This document shows, in pieces, positions 1-8,172 of a stretch of DNA of 64,000 nt. The notes beneath the pieces are model-generated. The model had not been told where the DNA came from. It ran no database searches and saw nothing but the letters and a program-made list of their open reading frames with translations. The position numbers and the translations under genes were made by a program. The first letter of the stretch is position 1. Every line of letters starts with the position of its first letter. Source of the stretch: Xylanibacter ruminicola. GTDB taxonomy: Bacteria; Bacteroidota; Bacteroidia; Bacteroidales; Bacteroidaceae. The stretch covers positions 62,001 through 126,000 of the forward strand of contig SUYC01000001.1 of assembly GCA_015060625.1 (NCBI GenBank), in the 5' to 3' direction.

Positions 1-592
1 AGCTCTAGAAAGAGGAATCCTATTAGTGGGTATGAATCCTTCTGGGCAGGGAGATGGTGTTCATATTTACTGCGAGTGTAAGAAGGATGACTTTTGGGGA
101 CCAAAGTTTGATATGATGGGGGACTATAACAATAAATGCGGATACATAGACCTTCTGCCCATACGAAATGGTAGGCAGGAAGTGGTTCATTCAGATAATG
201 AGATTAATTATTTTGGAAAGCTTCTTGCACATACAAGGGATTATATTGAAGAATTACGACCTCGTTTGATAATTTTGGCAAATAGTAAAGCTCGCTATTA
301 TTGGGGATTTAAGAAAAAGACTCCATGGATGAGTTATACCTTCAAAAAAGTTAATTCGCCACTAGAAGGGGAGAGAAGATACTGGAAACTATATCAAATA
401 ACAGGAATTGTACCAACAGGTGTCAATCGTTATGCTAATAACACAAATCTTATCGGAACTTACTTTCTTCAGTATCGTCAATATAAAGATATGTTTGGAA
501 TACCTGTTCCAAGAGAAAAAGAACTCAGGTATGTTGATATCCAAACGATAGCTAAATTTATTGATGTTGATTGGGAAAAGAAACTATATTAA
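1..592 (+). CDS. Uracil-DNA glycosylase superfamily-like protein (5' partial; frame open to window start)
   Basis: Upstream in-frame codons read ALERGILLVGMNPSG; GMNPSG resembles UDG motif I, followed by YIDLLPIR and RPRLIILANSKA segments. A catalytic His motif is not obvious. Confidence 0.45.
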   Translation, partial: ALERGILLVGMNPSGQGDGVHIYCECKKDDFWGPKFDMMGDYNNKCGYIDLLPIRNGRQEVVHSDNEINYFGKLLAHTRDYIEELRPRLIILANSKARYYWGFKKKTPWMSYTFKKVNSPLEGERRYWKLYQITGIVPTGVNRYANNTNLIGTYFLQYRQYKDMFGIPVPREKELRYVDIQTIAKFIDVDWEKKLY

Positions 593-594
593 TT

Positions 595-2139
595 ATGCAA
601 GGTGCAATAAAAGAACGAATACAAAGTCTGCTTGGCGCGATAAACCAAGGGATTTACGAAAAAGATACAGAGTTGGCTATGGCGTTATTGGCGGCATTAG
701 CTGGTGAGAGCATAATCTTGCTGGGGCCTCCAGGTGTTGCCAAATCGATGATTGCTAGAAGACTGAAACTGGCATTCAGAAATGCTCACTCTTTTGAGTA
801 TCTGATGTCTAGGTTTAGTACGCCTGACGAGATATTCGGACCTGTTAGTATCAGCAAGCTGAAGGATGCTGATAAATACGAACGCAATACTGATGGCTAT
901 TTACCAACAGCCGATGTGGTGTTCCTTGATGAGATTTGGAAAGCAGGTCCTGCTATCCAGAACACTTTGCTTACTGTTATTAACGAAAAACTGTTTCGTA
1001 ATGGCGACAAAGAGATGAAACTACCATTGAAGTTGTTGGTAGCTGCAAGTAACGAGCTGCCCACACAAGGCGAAGGACTTGAGGCTCTTTGGGATCGTTT
1101 CATTATCAGATTGGAGTGTGGCAATATAAAGACTGAAAAGAATTTTAATGCCATGCTACTTGATAACACCATTGACGATGATATCGTGGTTTCAGATGAT
1201 ATTAAGATTAGTAATGATGAGTATCATGAATGGAATGATGCAATCAATCGTATTGGTGTTTCTGAAAACATACTAAAATGCATCAATTTTATTCGCAAGG
1301 CTATTACCAACGTTCATATTGGTCAGACTGACGAGCATCATAATGTGTACGTTAGTGATCGACGTTGGAAGAATATTATAAGACTCCTACGTACTTCAGC
1401 CTTCATCCATGATAGGAGCGAAGTGTCATTTGAAGACTTGTTGCCAATTTATAACTGCTTATGGCAAGAACCAGAAGAAGCTGAGGGAATACGTACAATC
1501 GTAATACAAGCTTTGTTTCATGAGTATACGTCGATTTTTGCCTATCTGAGAGAGGATTTGAGTAATGACATTAGGGTTAATCGTCAGCATCGAGCCACAG
1601 AAAAAGCCCGCAAAAGTATGAAAGTCTTCGACTCAAACAAGAAGATATACGATAATTACTACTATCACCTGTTGGACCACGATACAGGTAATACTTACGT
1701 CTTTATCAGCGATTATCAGAATCTGAAACAGAGAACCATAGGAAATCTAGGACAGGGTGGAATCATCTACAAAGATCCAAAGAACCCTAATCGCAGTATC
1801 ATTAGGAGTTATAATGGAGGCGAAATGCCAATGGGTGCCAGTTCTGTCTATCTCACTCGTGATGAAGAATATATTTATATCGATGGAGTAAGGTTCTACA
1901 TAGAAACGCTAGGGCGTGGTGAACGCCAGACTCTTCCATCGAAACATGGCAATGTGTCTGGGCGAGACTTTTATCAGGAGCTTGAAGAATTGAGTACTGG
2001 TATCAAACATCGAACAGACGAGATAGTCGCTAATATTCTAGTGTCCGATCAAGACAAAAAAGAAGTTACTGACTATGCCCAGCGACTTTTTGTGGAGATT
2101 GCACATACAAGACAGGATTTAGAGAAACTTGAGGGATAA
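595..2139 (+). CDS. ravA: MoxR-family AAA+ ATPase, RavA-like
   Basis: GPPGVAKSMIARRLKLAF, FEYLMSRFSTPDEIFGP, FLDEIWKAGPAIQNTLLTVINEKLFRNG, LLVAASNELP: close to the E. coli RavA core. ATG at 595, 2 nt after the upstream stop. Confidence 0.9.
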   Translation: MQGAIKERIQSLLGAINQGIYEKDTELAMALLAALAGESIILLGPPGVAKSMIARRLKLAFRNAHSFEYLMSRFSTPDEIFGPVSISKLKDADKYERNTDGYLPTADVVFLDEIWKAGPAIQNTLLTVINEKLFRNGDKEMKLPLKLLVAASNELPTQGEGLEALWDRFIIRLECGNIKTEKNFNAMLLDNTIDDDIVVSDDIKISNDEYHEWNDAINRIGVSENILKCINFIRKAITNVHIGQTDEHHNVYVSDRRWKNIIRLLRTSAFIHDRSEVSFEDLLPIYNCLWQEPEEAEGIRTIVIQALFHEYTSIFAYLREDLSNDIRVNRQHRATEKARKSMKVFDSNKKIYDNYYYHLLDHDTGNTYVFISDYQNLKQRTIGNLGQGGIIYKDPKNPNRSIIRSYNGGEMPMGASSVYLTRDEEYIYIDGVRFYIETLGRGERQTLPSKHGNVSGRDFYQELEELSTGIKHRTDEIVANILVSDQDKKEVTDYAQRLFVEIAHTRQDLEKLEG

Positions 2140-2143
2140 TATT

Positions 2144-3649
2144 ATGCCAGATGGTTTAGAATTATCACCTACTGCATATCTGATGCTACTCGAACAGTTC
2201 GTAAAAACAGGCGAAGTGTTCGATTATGAGACCGTCTATATAAATGATCCCATTCTTCGCTATCTTTATCATTTAATGAATGATTCTCTGATCCAATCCA
2301 GAGTTCTTGGTAGTCGTTTGGCAGGAAAGGTATTCTATGAAGTAGTAGGGAGATTTGTGCTGGAGTGTATTCATGAACGAACTTTTGTTTCACAAATGTC
2401 TATCGGCGAACAAACCGAGATGGACAAGATGTTGAATTGGTCAATGCATTATAAGGAAAACCATTGGCAGTCGTTACTTCAGCAATTGGACGAGAAGCAT
2501 AAGGATGATGGTTTTGATATAGACTTCTTGAAAAAGCGTTTTAAGAACGGAGGCTGGAAGAAACCTGAGAATTGGGAGCGATTGAAACGTGAATGGCAGG
2601 GGGCAATAGACGAGCGAAAACGTCGCCAGGTAACCAAAAAGATTGAATCGAAAGGTGGCGCTATTAGTGGTGGCTTCCAACAAGCATTAAGCCGACTTGA
2701 AGACCATATTCGCAACGAAGGTGACACTGAAGACCAATTGCTGCAGGCCTGGGAAAGAATGGATGGTTCATGGTCGGAGTCAGAGTTCGAAAAACACCTT
2801 AGTATCGTCCATATACAGAATAAATATCCTGAGATTGGAGAGGTGGCCAGACGCATGGGAAGAGTACCTGATGAGGATGGTAAAGCAAGGTTGACAGTAC
2901 AGACGGGTTCGAGCCAACGGTTGGAACATTCTTCTGGCAGTGATATTGAGGGCGTAACTATCGGGCGCGACCTCAATGCAATTATGCCATTTGAACTGGC
3001 ACAATCTGCCGATACCGAACTTGAGAGCCTCTTCTATCGCAAATATCTTACCAGTAGGCTTCAGGTGTTTCGCTATAAATCGGAAATTACAAAGCCTTCT
3101 CGCAGATTACGTTCTGAGAGGGCTTCGCGTCGTGGCCCTATGATTGTATGTGTCGATTCTTCTGCCAGTATGTATGGTGTTCCACAGCGTATTGAAGCTT
3201 CACTGCTTTCTAAGTTGGAAGATACTGCCGAGAGGTTAAACAGAGATTGTTTCCTGATAGACTTCTCTGTTGGTGTTCGTCCCATAGAACTACGTTCGCG
3301 TCGTAAGCATCGAGCAATGGAGCGCATGGGCATGAAGATGGAGGATACAGAAAACTTTGAGAAAGGTTATTTCCCATTCCTAGGTGGTGGTACTGATGCA
3401 CAGAAGATGCTCAACCTTACTTTCTACTTACTAGATAATGGCGAGGATCGCTATATGAATGCCGATGTGCTATGGATAACAGATTTCCTGATACCACGCA
3501 CCACTGAGGATTTGATGAGACGGTTTAAGGAGTATCAGGCTACTGGTACCAAATTCTATGGTTTTAAAATTGGTAAAGGCGAGAGCAATTGGGATAAGTA
3601 CTTTGATAGGATTTACGAAATCGATTATCGCCAACCAAGAAGATTTTGA
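2144..3649 (+). CDS. viaA: VWA-domain protein, ViaA-like
   Basis: MIDAS-type CVDSSASM, later GGGTDAQ and WITDFLIPR; directly downstream of the RavA-like ORF. Confidence 0.85.
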   Translation: MPDGLELSPTAYLMLLEQFVKTGEVFDYETVYINDPILRYLYHLMNDSLIQSRVLGSRLAGKVFYEVVGRFVLECIHERTFVSQMSIGEQTEMDKMLNWSMHYKENHWQSLLQQLDEKHKDDGFDIDFLKKRFKNGGWKKPENWERLKREWQGAIDERKRRQVTKKIESKGGAISGGFQQALSRLEDHIRNEGDTEDQLLQAWERMDGSWSESEFEKHLSIVHIQNKYPEIGEVARRMGRVPDEDGKARLTVQTGSSQRLEHSSGSDIEGVTIGRDLNAIMPFELAQSADTELESLFYRKYLTSRLQVFRYKSEITKPSRRLRSERASRRGPMIVCVDSSASMYGVPQRIEASLLSKLEDTAERLNRDCFLIDFSVGVRPIELRSRRKHRAMERMGMKMEDTENFEKGYFPFLGGGTDAQKMLNLTFYLLDNGEDRYMNADVLWITDFLIPRTTEDLMRRFKEYQATGTKFYGFKIGKGESNWDKYFDRIYEIDYRQPRRF

Positions 3650-3756
3650 TATATGCAAGCGAATAACTAAAAAACAATGAATTATGAAAATAACTGCTAT
3701 TGAGGACATTGGTAATACTATTGATAAAATATGGAATAGTGATTGATACTATGCAG

Positions 3757-3777
3757 ATATGCAATATGGTTGCATAT
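3757..3777. promoter_or_regulatory. Perfect 8-bp inverted repeat (ATATGCAA-TATGG-TTGCATAT), possible operator
   Basis: Read directly; upstream of the TACTTTTG promoter box at 3834-3841. Confidence 0.4.
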
Positions 3778-3810
3778 TTGCTAAATTGTCTTAATATATG
3801 TCCTGTATCT

Positions 3811-3841
3811 TTTGTTAGGTGCAGGATTATTTGTACTTTTG
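3811..3841 (+). promoter_or_regulatory. Bacteroidetes-type promoter (-33 TTTG, -7 TACTTTTG)
   Basis: TTTG at 3811 and TACTTTTG at 3834-3841 with about 19 nt spacing; ORF starts at 3869. Confidence 0.55.
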
Positions 3842-3868
3842 TGTGCTTAAATTAATTTTAATTAATCA

Positions 3869-4021
3869 ATGGCTAAGAACAACAAAAACCCAAAAGAGGC
3901 TGAACCGGTCGTAAAATACGACCAGTTAGGAGAGGTGGTCGCAAATTCTTGCTTAGGCAAGCGTCCCGTAGGGCCGAGCGGCGACCTTCAAAATATTAAT
4001 ATCGAGTATCACCAGAATTGA
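3869..4021 (+). CDS. Small 50-aa ORF (MAKNNKNPKEAEPVVKYDQLGEVVAN...DLQNINIEYHQN) carrying an in-frame REP-like insertion
   Basis: ATG-stop ORF behind a consensus promoter; below the length cut-off of the ORF track. Confidence 0.45.
   Translation: MAKNNKNPKEAEPVVKYDQLGEVVANSCLGKRPVGPSGDLQNINIEYHQN
3945..3965 (+). repeat. 21-bp repeat, inverted copy at 10660-10680
   Basis: ATTCTTGCTTAGGCAAGCGTC; exact reverse complement at 10660-10680. Confidence 0.8.
3948..3980 (+). repeat. REP-like double hairpin element (33 nt)
   Basis: CTTGC-TTAG-GCAAG, then CCC-GTA-GGG, ending CCGAGCG; same architecture as 27933-27962. Confidence 0.5.
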
Positions 4022-4053
4022 TTCTTGGACTATTAAAATAAGATATGTAATAT

Positions 4054-5130
4054 ATGGAAACAAAAGACATAAAACAACTTCAGTATGAAAACAAAAAACT
4101 GAAGAAGGAGTATGGTAGGCTGCTTGAAGAGATTCAGCGCTTATGGAGATTTAAGAAGGAAACAAAGCTGTTTTCTTCTGAGTATATGAAACGTCTGCAG
4201 CAGACTGACCTTAGGAAAAAGGTGTTTGAAGGTACTGACTTTACTATTTTTAAAGGCATTAATGAAAGCGATAGCAGGCAGTTTATGCTTTACAATATAG
4301 AAAAGATAATTGGCCAGCAGCCAAATGGTGATGCAGCCCAGAAGTACGTGTCGCAAATATATGGTGAGAAAAAACTGTTGGATTTAGACGAACCATTCCC
4401 GTTTATACCTATGGAGAATGTGGATGGCTGGCTTCTTGATATGGTAAGGCTGATGGGATGCTTGATGGGGCAGAACCCTTGGGGAAAGTGCTTTTCGTTA
4501 AGATGGCTCAGCTCTAGGTTTGAGGCTGGAACTGGAGACGATCCGTATCAGTTCTCACCAGAAAACGAAGAACTTTTGTATTGGCTGGAGGTTACGGAAT
4601 ATAGAAGAATAGCTGCGCTTGTCGCCAAGATGGTAGAAAGTATAACTATGCTCGAATACCAGAGAATATCTTCGGCTGTTTATGATTATATATGGGAGAA
4701 ACTACATGGCTTTATCCCTGATTGGGCCAATGTAGACCAATGTAATTCGTATATCAATAGCCTGCTTGATATAATAAATAATGTAAACGCCCATATCAAG
4801 GAAGGTGCACAACGTGGGCTCTGTATCGAAGAAGTTGGGCTGATTGACTCACTTTGGGGTGATGTAAATCATACCTACCATAAAGACTATTTAGCTGCAA
4901 CTAAGGAGATTTGGCAGAAGATAAAGCCTGTTCGTGATAGTTTTTGTGATGGTGGCAGGAATCGAGAGAATTATCAATTATTCGTTAACGATATGCTTAA
5001 AATTGCTCTGCCGATTGCAGAGCAATACAATCTTGACATGGAACTTGACGATGAACATAGTCTGCCGCTGAGTTATCTTAAGTATTGGTTGGAATCAATT
5101 TATTGTTACGATGATTACCGCCTTGAATAA
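4054..5130 (+). CDS. Uncharacterised protein with N-terminal coiled-coil
   Basis: 358-aa ORF; N-terminus rich in E/K/L heptads; no family recognised. Confidence 0.75.
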   Translation: METKDIKQLQYENKKLKKEYGRLLEEIQRLWRFKKETKLFSSEYMKRLQQTDLRKKVFEGTDFTIFKGINESDSRQFMLYNIEKIIGQQPNGDAAQKYVSQIYGEKKLLDLDEPFPFIPMENVDGWLLDMVRLMGCLMGQNPWGKCFSLRWLSSRFEAGTGDDPYQFSPENEELLYWLEVTEYRRIAALVAKMVESITMLEYQRISSAVYDYIWEKLHGFIPDWANVDQCNSYINSLLDIINNVNAHIKEGAQRGLCIEEVGLIDSLWGDVNHTYHKDYLAATKEIWQKIKPVRDSFCDGGRNRENYQLFVNDMLKIALPIAEQYNLDMELDDEHSLPLSYLKYWLESIYCYDDYRLE

Positions 5131-5956
5131 AGAACCACTAATACCACGTGGCGACTATTCGCCAGTAGTACGTGATAGGATTAACCGGTTAAAGCAAGAT
5201 GCCGATCGGTTATTCTCATTGGGTGCAGTTCGAAAGCGATGTCAGCAGGCTTTAGTGCAGTTTTACGCCAATCTTAAGCCTGAACCATACGTAGATCTGC
5301 GCACTCAGCTATCTAACAATAGGGAGTATCGCTTTGCGCAAAGTCTTACGCTTACCTATAGGTCAACCAATGATAGACTGGTACAATGGGCAAAGGGGTG
5401 CATGAGCGAATATCTGCTGCAAGAAGCCATTGAGGAGCGCGAGCGGTGGATTGAGAATTTTGCGCGTATTAAAATTGCCAGTCGTTGGTATCAGATGAAA
5501 GACGATGATGAGGCTTGGCGTGTGTTCTCGCAAAACATACCCTATGACGATGCCGACAGAGAGAAAGAAATAGATGAGTTTTTTGAAACGCTGGATATCC
5601 TTTGTATCCTGACAGATGTGATTAACGGCCATGCTGCCGAGTACGGACTTGATGTAGACTACCATACGCGTACTTTGATGGGAGTTTTAGCCTCGGAAAA
5701 AGCGGTGAGATACTGGGAACAACTGGTAGAACAGCAGTTTGTTGACCAGCACTACATGCTATTGGCAAGCACTACTCGCCAGCAAGCAATGTATATTGCA
5801 GAACTATTTGCAGAAAAGCTGGAACTGGAAACCAAATGGAAAACTTTTGAAGACTTCTGGGGTATCAACAATCTGGCCCAGGAGAAGCATCAATGCACAG
5901 AGTTAGGCAAGTTACCTGCCCGCTCTAATGTTATCGATATGATTTTCAAAGATTAA
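5111..5956 (+). CDS. Uncharacterised protein, translationally coupled to the upstream ORF
   Basis: 281-aa ORF overlapping the preceding ORF by 20 nt; no family recognised. Confidence 0.75.
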   Translation: MITALNKEPLIPRGDYSPVVRDRINRLKQDADRLFSLGAVRKRCQQALVQFYANLKPEPYVDLRTQLSNNREYRFAQSLTLTYRSTNDRLVQWAKGCMSEYLLQEAIEERERWIENFARIKIASRWYQMKDDDEAWRVFSQNIPYDDADREKEIDEFFETLDILCILTDVINGHAAEYGLDVDYHTRTLMGVLASEKAVRYWEQLVEQQFVDQHYMLLASTTRQQAMYIAELFAEKLELETKWKTFEDFWGINNLAQEKHQCTELGKLPARSNVIDMIFKD

Positions 5957-5985
5957 TATAACTGCCTGATAATCAATATAAGTAT

Positions 5986-6034
5986 CCCCTATATAGTCCC
6001 TACTATAGCCCCTATTATAGCCCCTATATAGGGG
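5986..6034 (+). repeat. Iteron-like tandem array (4 units, ~11-12 nt) ending in a palindrome
   Basis: CCCCTATATAG / TCCCTACTATAG / CCCCTATTATAG / CCCCTATATAGGGG, followed by C and a T tract. Confidence 0.7.
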
Positions 6035-6054
6035 CTTTTTTTGTTTTTATAGCA

Positions 6055-6062
6055 GTACCTTT
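6055..6062 (+). promoter_or_regulatory. Promoter -7 box
   Basis: TACCTTTG upstream of the 6162 ORF. Confidence 0.4.
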
Positions 6063-6161
6063 GCCGTCGATAAGAATTTATGTATAATCCGAGTGGGGTG
6101 GGAGTCCTCTGAGGTGAAAAGCTGCAGCAATCATGCTCTTCTCACAAAACACTTGGAAAAG

Positions 6162-6644
6162 ATGAAACAAGTAGTATTGCGTATCGACGACGCAGCTTTT
6201 GAGAAGTTTATGGGTATGGTTGATCTGTGCCCGATGGTAGAGGTGCTGAATGTTTGCGGCACTGGCGACAAGAAACTTACCATTGATGCCTATGTGGCAT
6301 CGGCCATTCGCGAAATGCGACAGGCCTTGGCCTTTAAAAATCCCTGCGACTATGCTTACCTGATGGTGGCTATGAACGAGAGCGTGGTAAAAGGATTGCC
6401 CTTTTTCTATACCCCAAAAGATTTTATCGACTATATGCACCAATCGGATTTTGATAATCTGCCTGGTCGCACTACTATCTACGATACCATAGCAAAGGTG
6501 AAAGGCAAGTATCCCGACTGGACGTTTACTGATGCTCCAAAGGCTAGCGAGGCGTTACGCAGAAAGAACTTGGTAAAGCGATTTTTGAGTGCCTTTATGA
6601 GGGCTCAAAGCAGGAAGTCGGACGCTTTTTCGGACGAAGATTAA
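6162..6644 (+). CDS. Uncharacterised mobile-element-type protein
   Basis: ATG at 6162 (MKQVVLRIDDAAFEKFMGMV) is a likelier start than the GTG at 6093. Confidence 0.6.
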   Translation: MKQVVLRIDDAAFEKFMGMVDLCPMVEVLNVCGTGDKKLTIDAYVASAIREMRQALAFKNPCDYAYLMVAMNESVVKGLPFFYTPKDFIDYMHQSDFDNLPGRTTIYDTIAKVKGKYPDWTFTDAPKASEALRRKNLVKRFLSAFMRAQSRKSDAFSDED

Positions 6645-6759
6645 AGGTGTCGGACGATATGCTGGACGATAGAAAATAAAGCCATCGTGGGGTGAATTTT
6701 TATTGCGAACTTTGCATCGTCGAAAGGAAAAAACGACGCAAATTTAAAAATTAAAAGTT

Positions 6760-7158
6760 ATGGTAAGACAAAGCATTTTTGAAAAGAGAAAAGGCGGTCA
6801 GTTCATCTTCGAAGATGACGACCTGATGGAAGTTCAGTACTTGGAGCATGATGCCGAGAGCATGATGAACCTACTGGAAAACAGAGTAAGCAAGTCGCTG
6901 CTATTTATGCTAAATCAACAGCTGTTAGGATTCAGTAGCCAGATGCAACAGGAGTTGGCGATGGACATGGTTGACTATGTTTGCGATGATGTGATGCGAA
7001 TGACAGGTAGCCCATCGGCTGATTACGTATTGGAAACGTGTTACGCATGGATTGAGGACGAGAAGTTTGCGATTGAGCGAGTGCAGAGTCAAGCTTGCTT
7101 GAACTGTGCCGAGCGTAAGCAAACTCGATATGATAATATCAAGGGAGGTGTAGCGTGA
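6760..7158 (+). CDS. Uncharacterised small acidic protein
   Basis: 132-aa ORF; 4-nt overlap with the next ORF. Confidence 0.6.
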   Translation: MVRQSIFEKRKGGQFIFEDDDLMEVQYLEHDAESMMNLLENRVSKSLLFMLNQQLLGFSSQMQQELAMDMVDYVCDDVMRMTGSPSADYVLETCYAWIEDEKFAIERVQSQACLNCAERKQTRYDNIKGGVA

Positions 7159-7388
7159 TGGAAACGGTATTGAATGCCTATCATATCAAGGTGAAAAAGA
7201 TATGTGCCTCGTGCAAGCACAAGGAGAATCTGAATGATGGTAGCAGGCAGTGCACTAAAACGGGGCAGATAGTAGAGCAGAAACACGTATGCTCCGGGTG
7301 GAAAATGAACGATGGTCTGCGCAACGCAGGCTTGCAAAAGGGAGCCGTGGTTCGCCTGAAAGGAACTCAAATAGTACTAATCAAATAA
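7155..7388 (+). CDS. Cys-rich small protein, possible zinc-binding
   Basis: CASCKHK...CTKTG...CSGW cysteine spacing; overlaps the upstream stop (GTGATG). Confidence 0.55.
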   Translation: MMETVLNAYHIKVKKICASCKHKENLNDGSRQCTKTGQIVEQKHVCSGWKMNDGLRNAGLQKGAVVRLKGTQIVLIK

Positions 7389-7400
7389 AAAAGTAAAGTT

Positions 7401-7712
7401 ATGAAGAAAATGACAAAGATTGAAAAGATGGTGCGCATGTTTAGCGGCACTAAGGAGATTGAAGAGCAGTTTGCCAACGATGTGCATGCTTGGGGTGATG
7501 AGTTTACTGCTGTAGCCGATAAGCTCGACATCCGTAACCCCTGGGATCAGGCTGTGCTGGTAGCTATTCTGACCAACATGTTGGCATGTGTAACGGTTAA
7601 CGCCAAGTTTGATGGTGTGAATCTGGAGGAGGCTGTTCATGATAACTATTACGATGCCTTGAAGGAATACAAGAAACAGGCTGCAAGGGAAATAGCGAAA
7701 GGCAACATCTAA
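7401..7712 (+). CDS. Uncharacterised small protein
   Basis: 103-aa ORF in the same gene string. Confidence 0.55.
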   Translation: MKKMTKIEKMVRMFSGTKEIEEQFANDVHAWGDEFTAVADKLDIRNPWDQAVLVAILTNMLACVTVNAKFDGVNLEEAVHDNYYDALKEYKKQAAREIAKGNI

Positions 7713-7814
7713 AAAAGGTAAGTAAATAACCGAGTCGAAGTGTGGTGGAGGAAGTCTACGTAGTGAAAATGGCCAAATTCTAACACAACCCTTCACTCAT
7801 CAATTCGACAAGTT

Positions 7815-8135
7815 ATGAAAAAATATATTGCTATTGACGAAGAGGTACTCGTGCGCCTCGTTGAAGGAAAGCGCGTAGAGGGTTCACTACATCGTGACAA
7901 GTTTACGGGAGTGATAACATTTAATGCCTATAAGCGTAAGTCGCGTAATTGCGCGAACGACCGCCTGGTAAAAAAGTTGCCATGGGGCTGGGTTAAGGAG
8001 AGTATACAGCGTATCAGGGTGTATGGCAGCTTCCCAAAGGATTTGGGTACAGCCGCTGTAATGGGCCTGATGGACGATCACCATCGCGACGCCAAGAATG
8101 CGATGATAGAACGTGAGATAACCGAATTCTGCTAA
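7815..8135 (+). CDS. Uncharacterised small basic protein
   Basis: 106-aa ORF in the same gene string. Confidence 0.5.
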   Translation: MKKYIAIDEEVLVRLVEGKRVEGSLHRDKFTGVITFNAYKRKSRNCANDRLVKKLPWGWVKESIQRIRVYGSFPKDLGTAAVMGLMDDHHRDAKNAMIEREITEFC

Positions 8136-8172
8136 GGCTTTATTCGAAAGTAATAATTGAAAATTGAGAATT

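Noticed and set aside
3684-3746. 20-aa ORF after viaA as a degraded third component
   Set aside because: Too short to support; no recognisable homology.
5986-6034. CCCCTATATAG units as a CRISPR array
   Set aside because: Units are contiguous at 11-12 nt with no unique spacers, and no cas genes are present.
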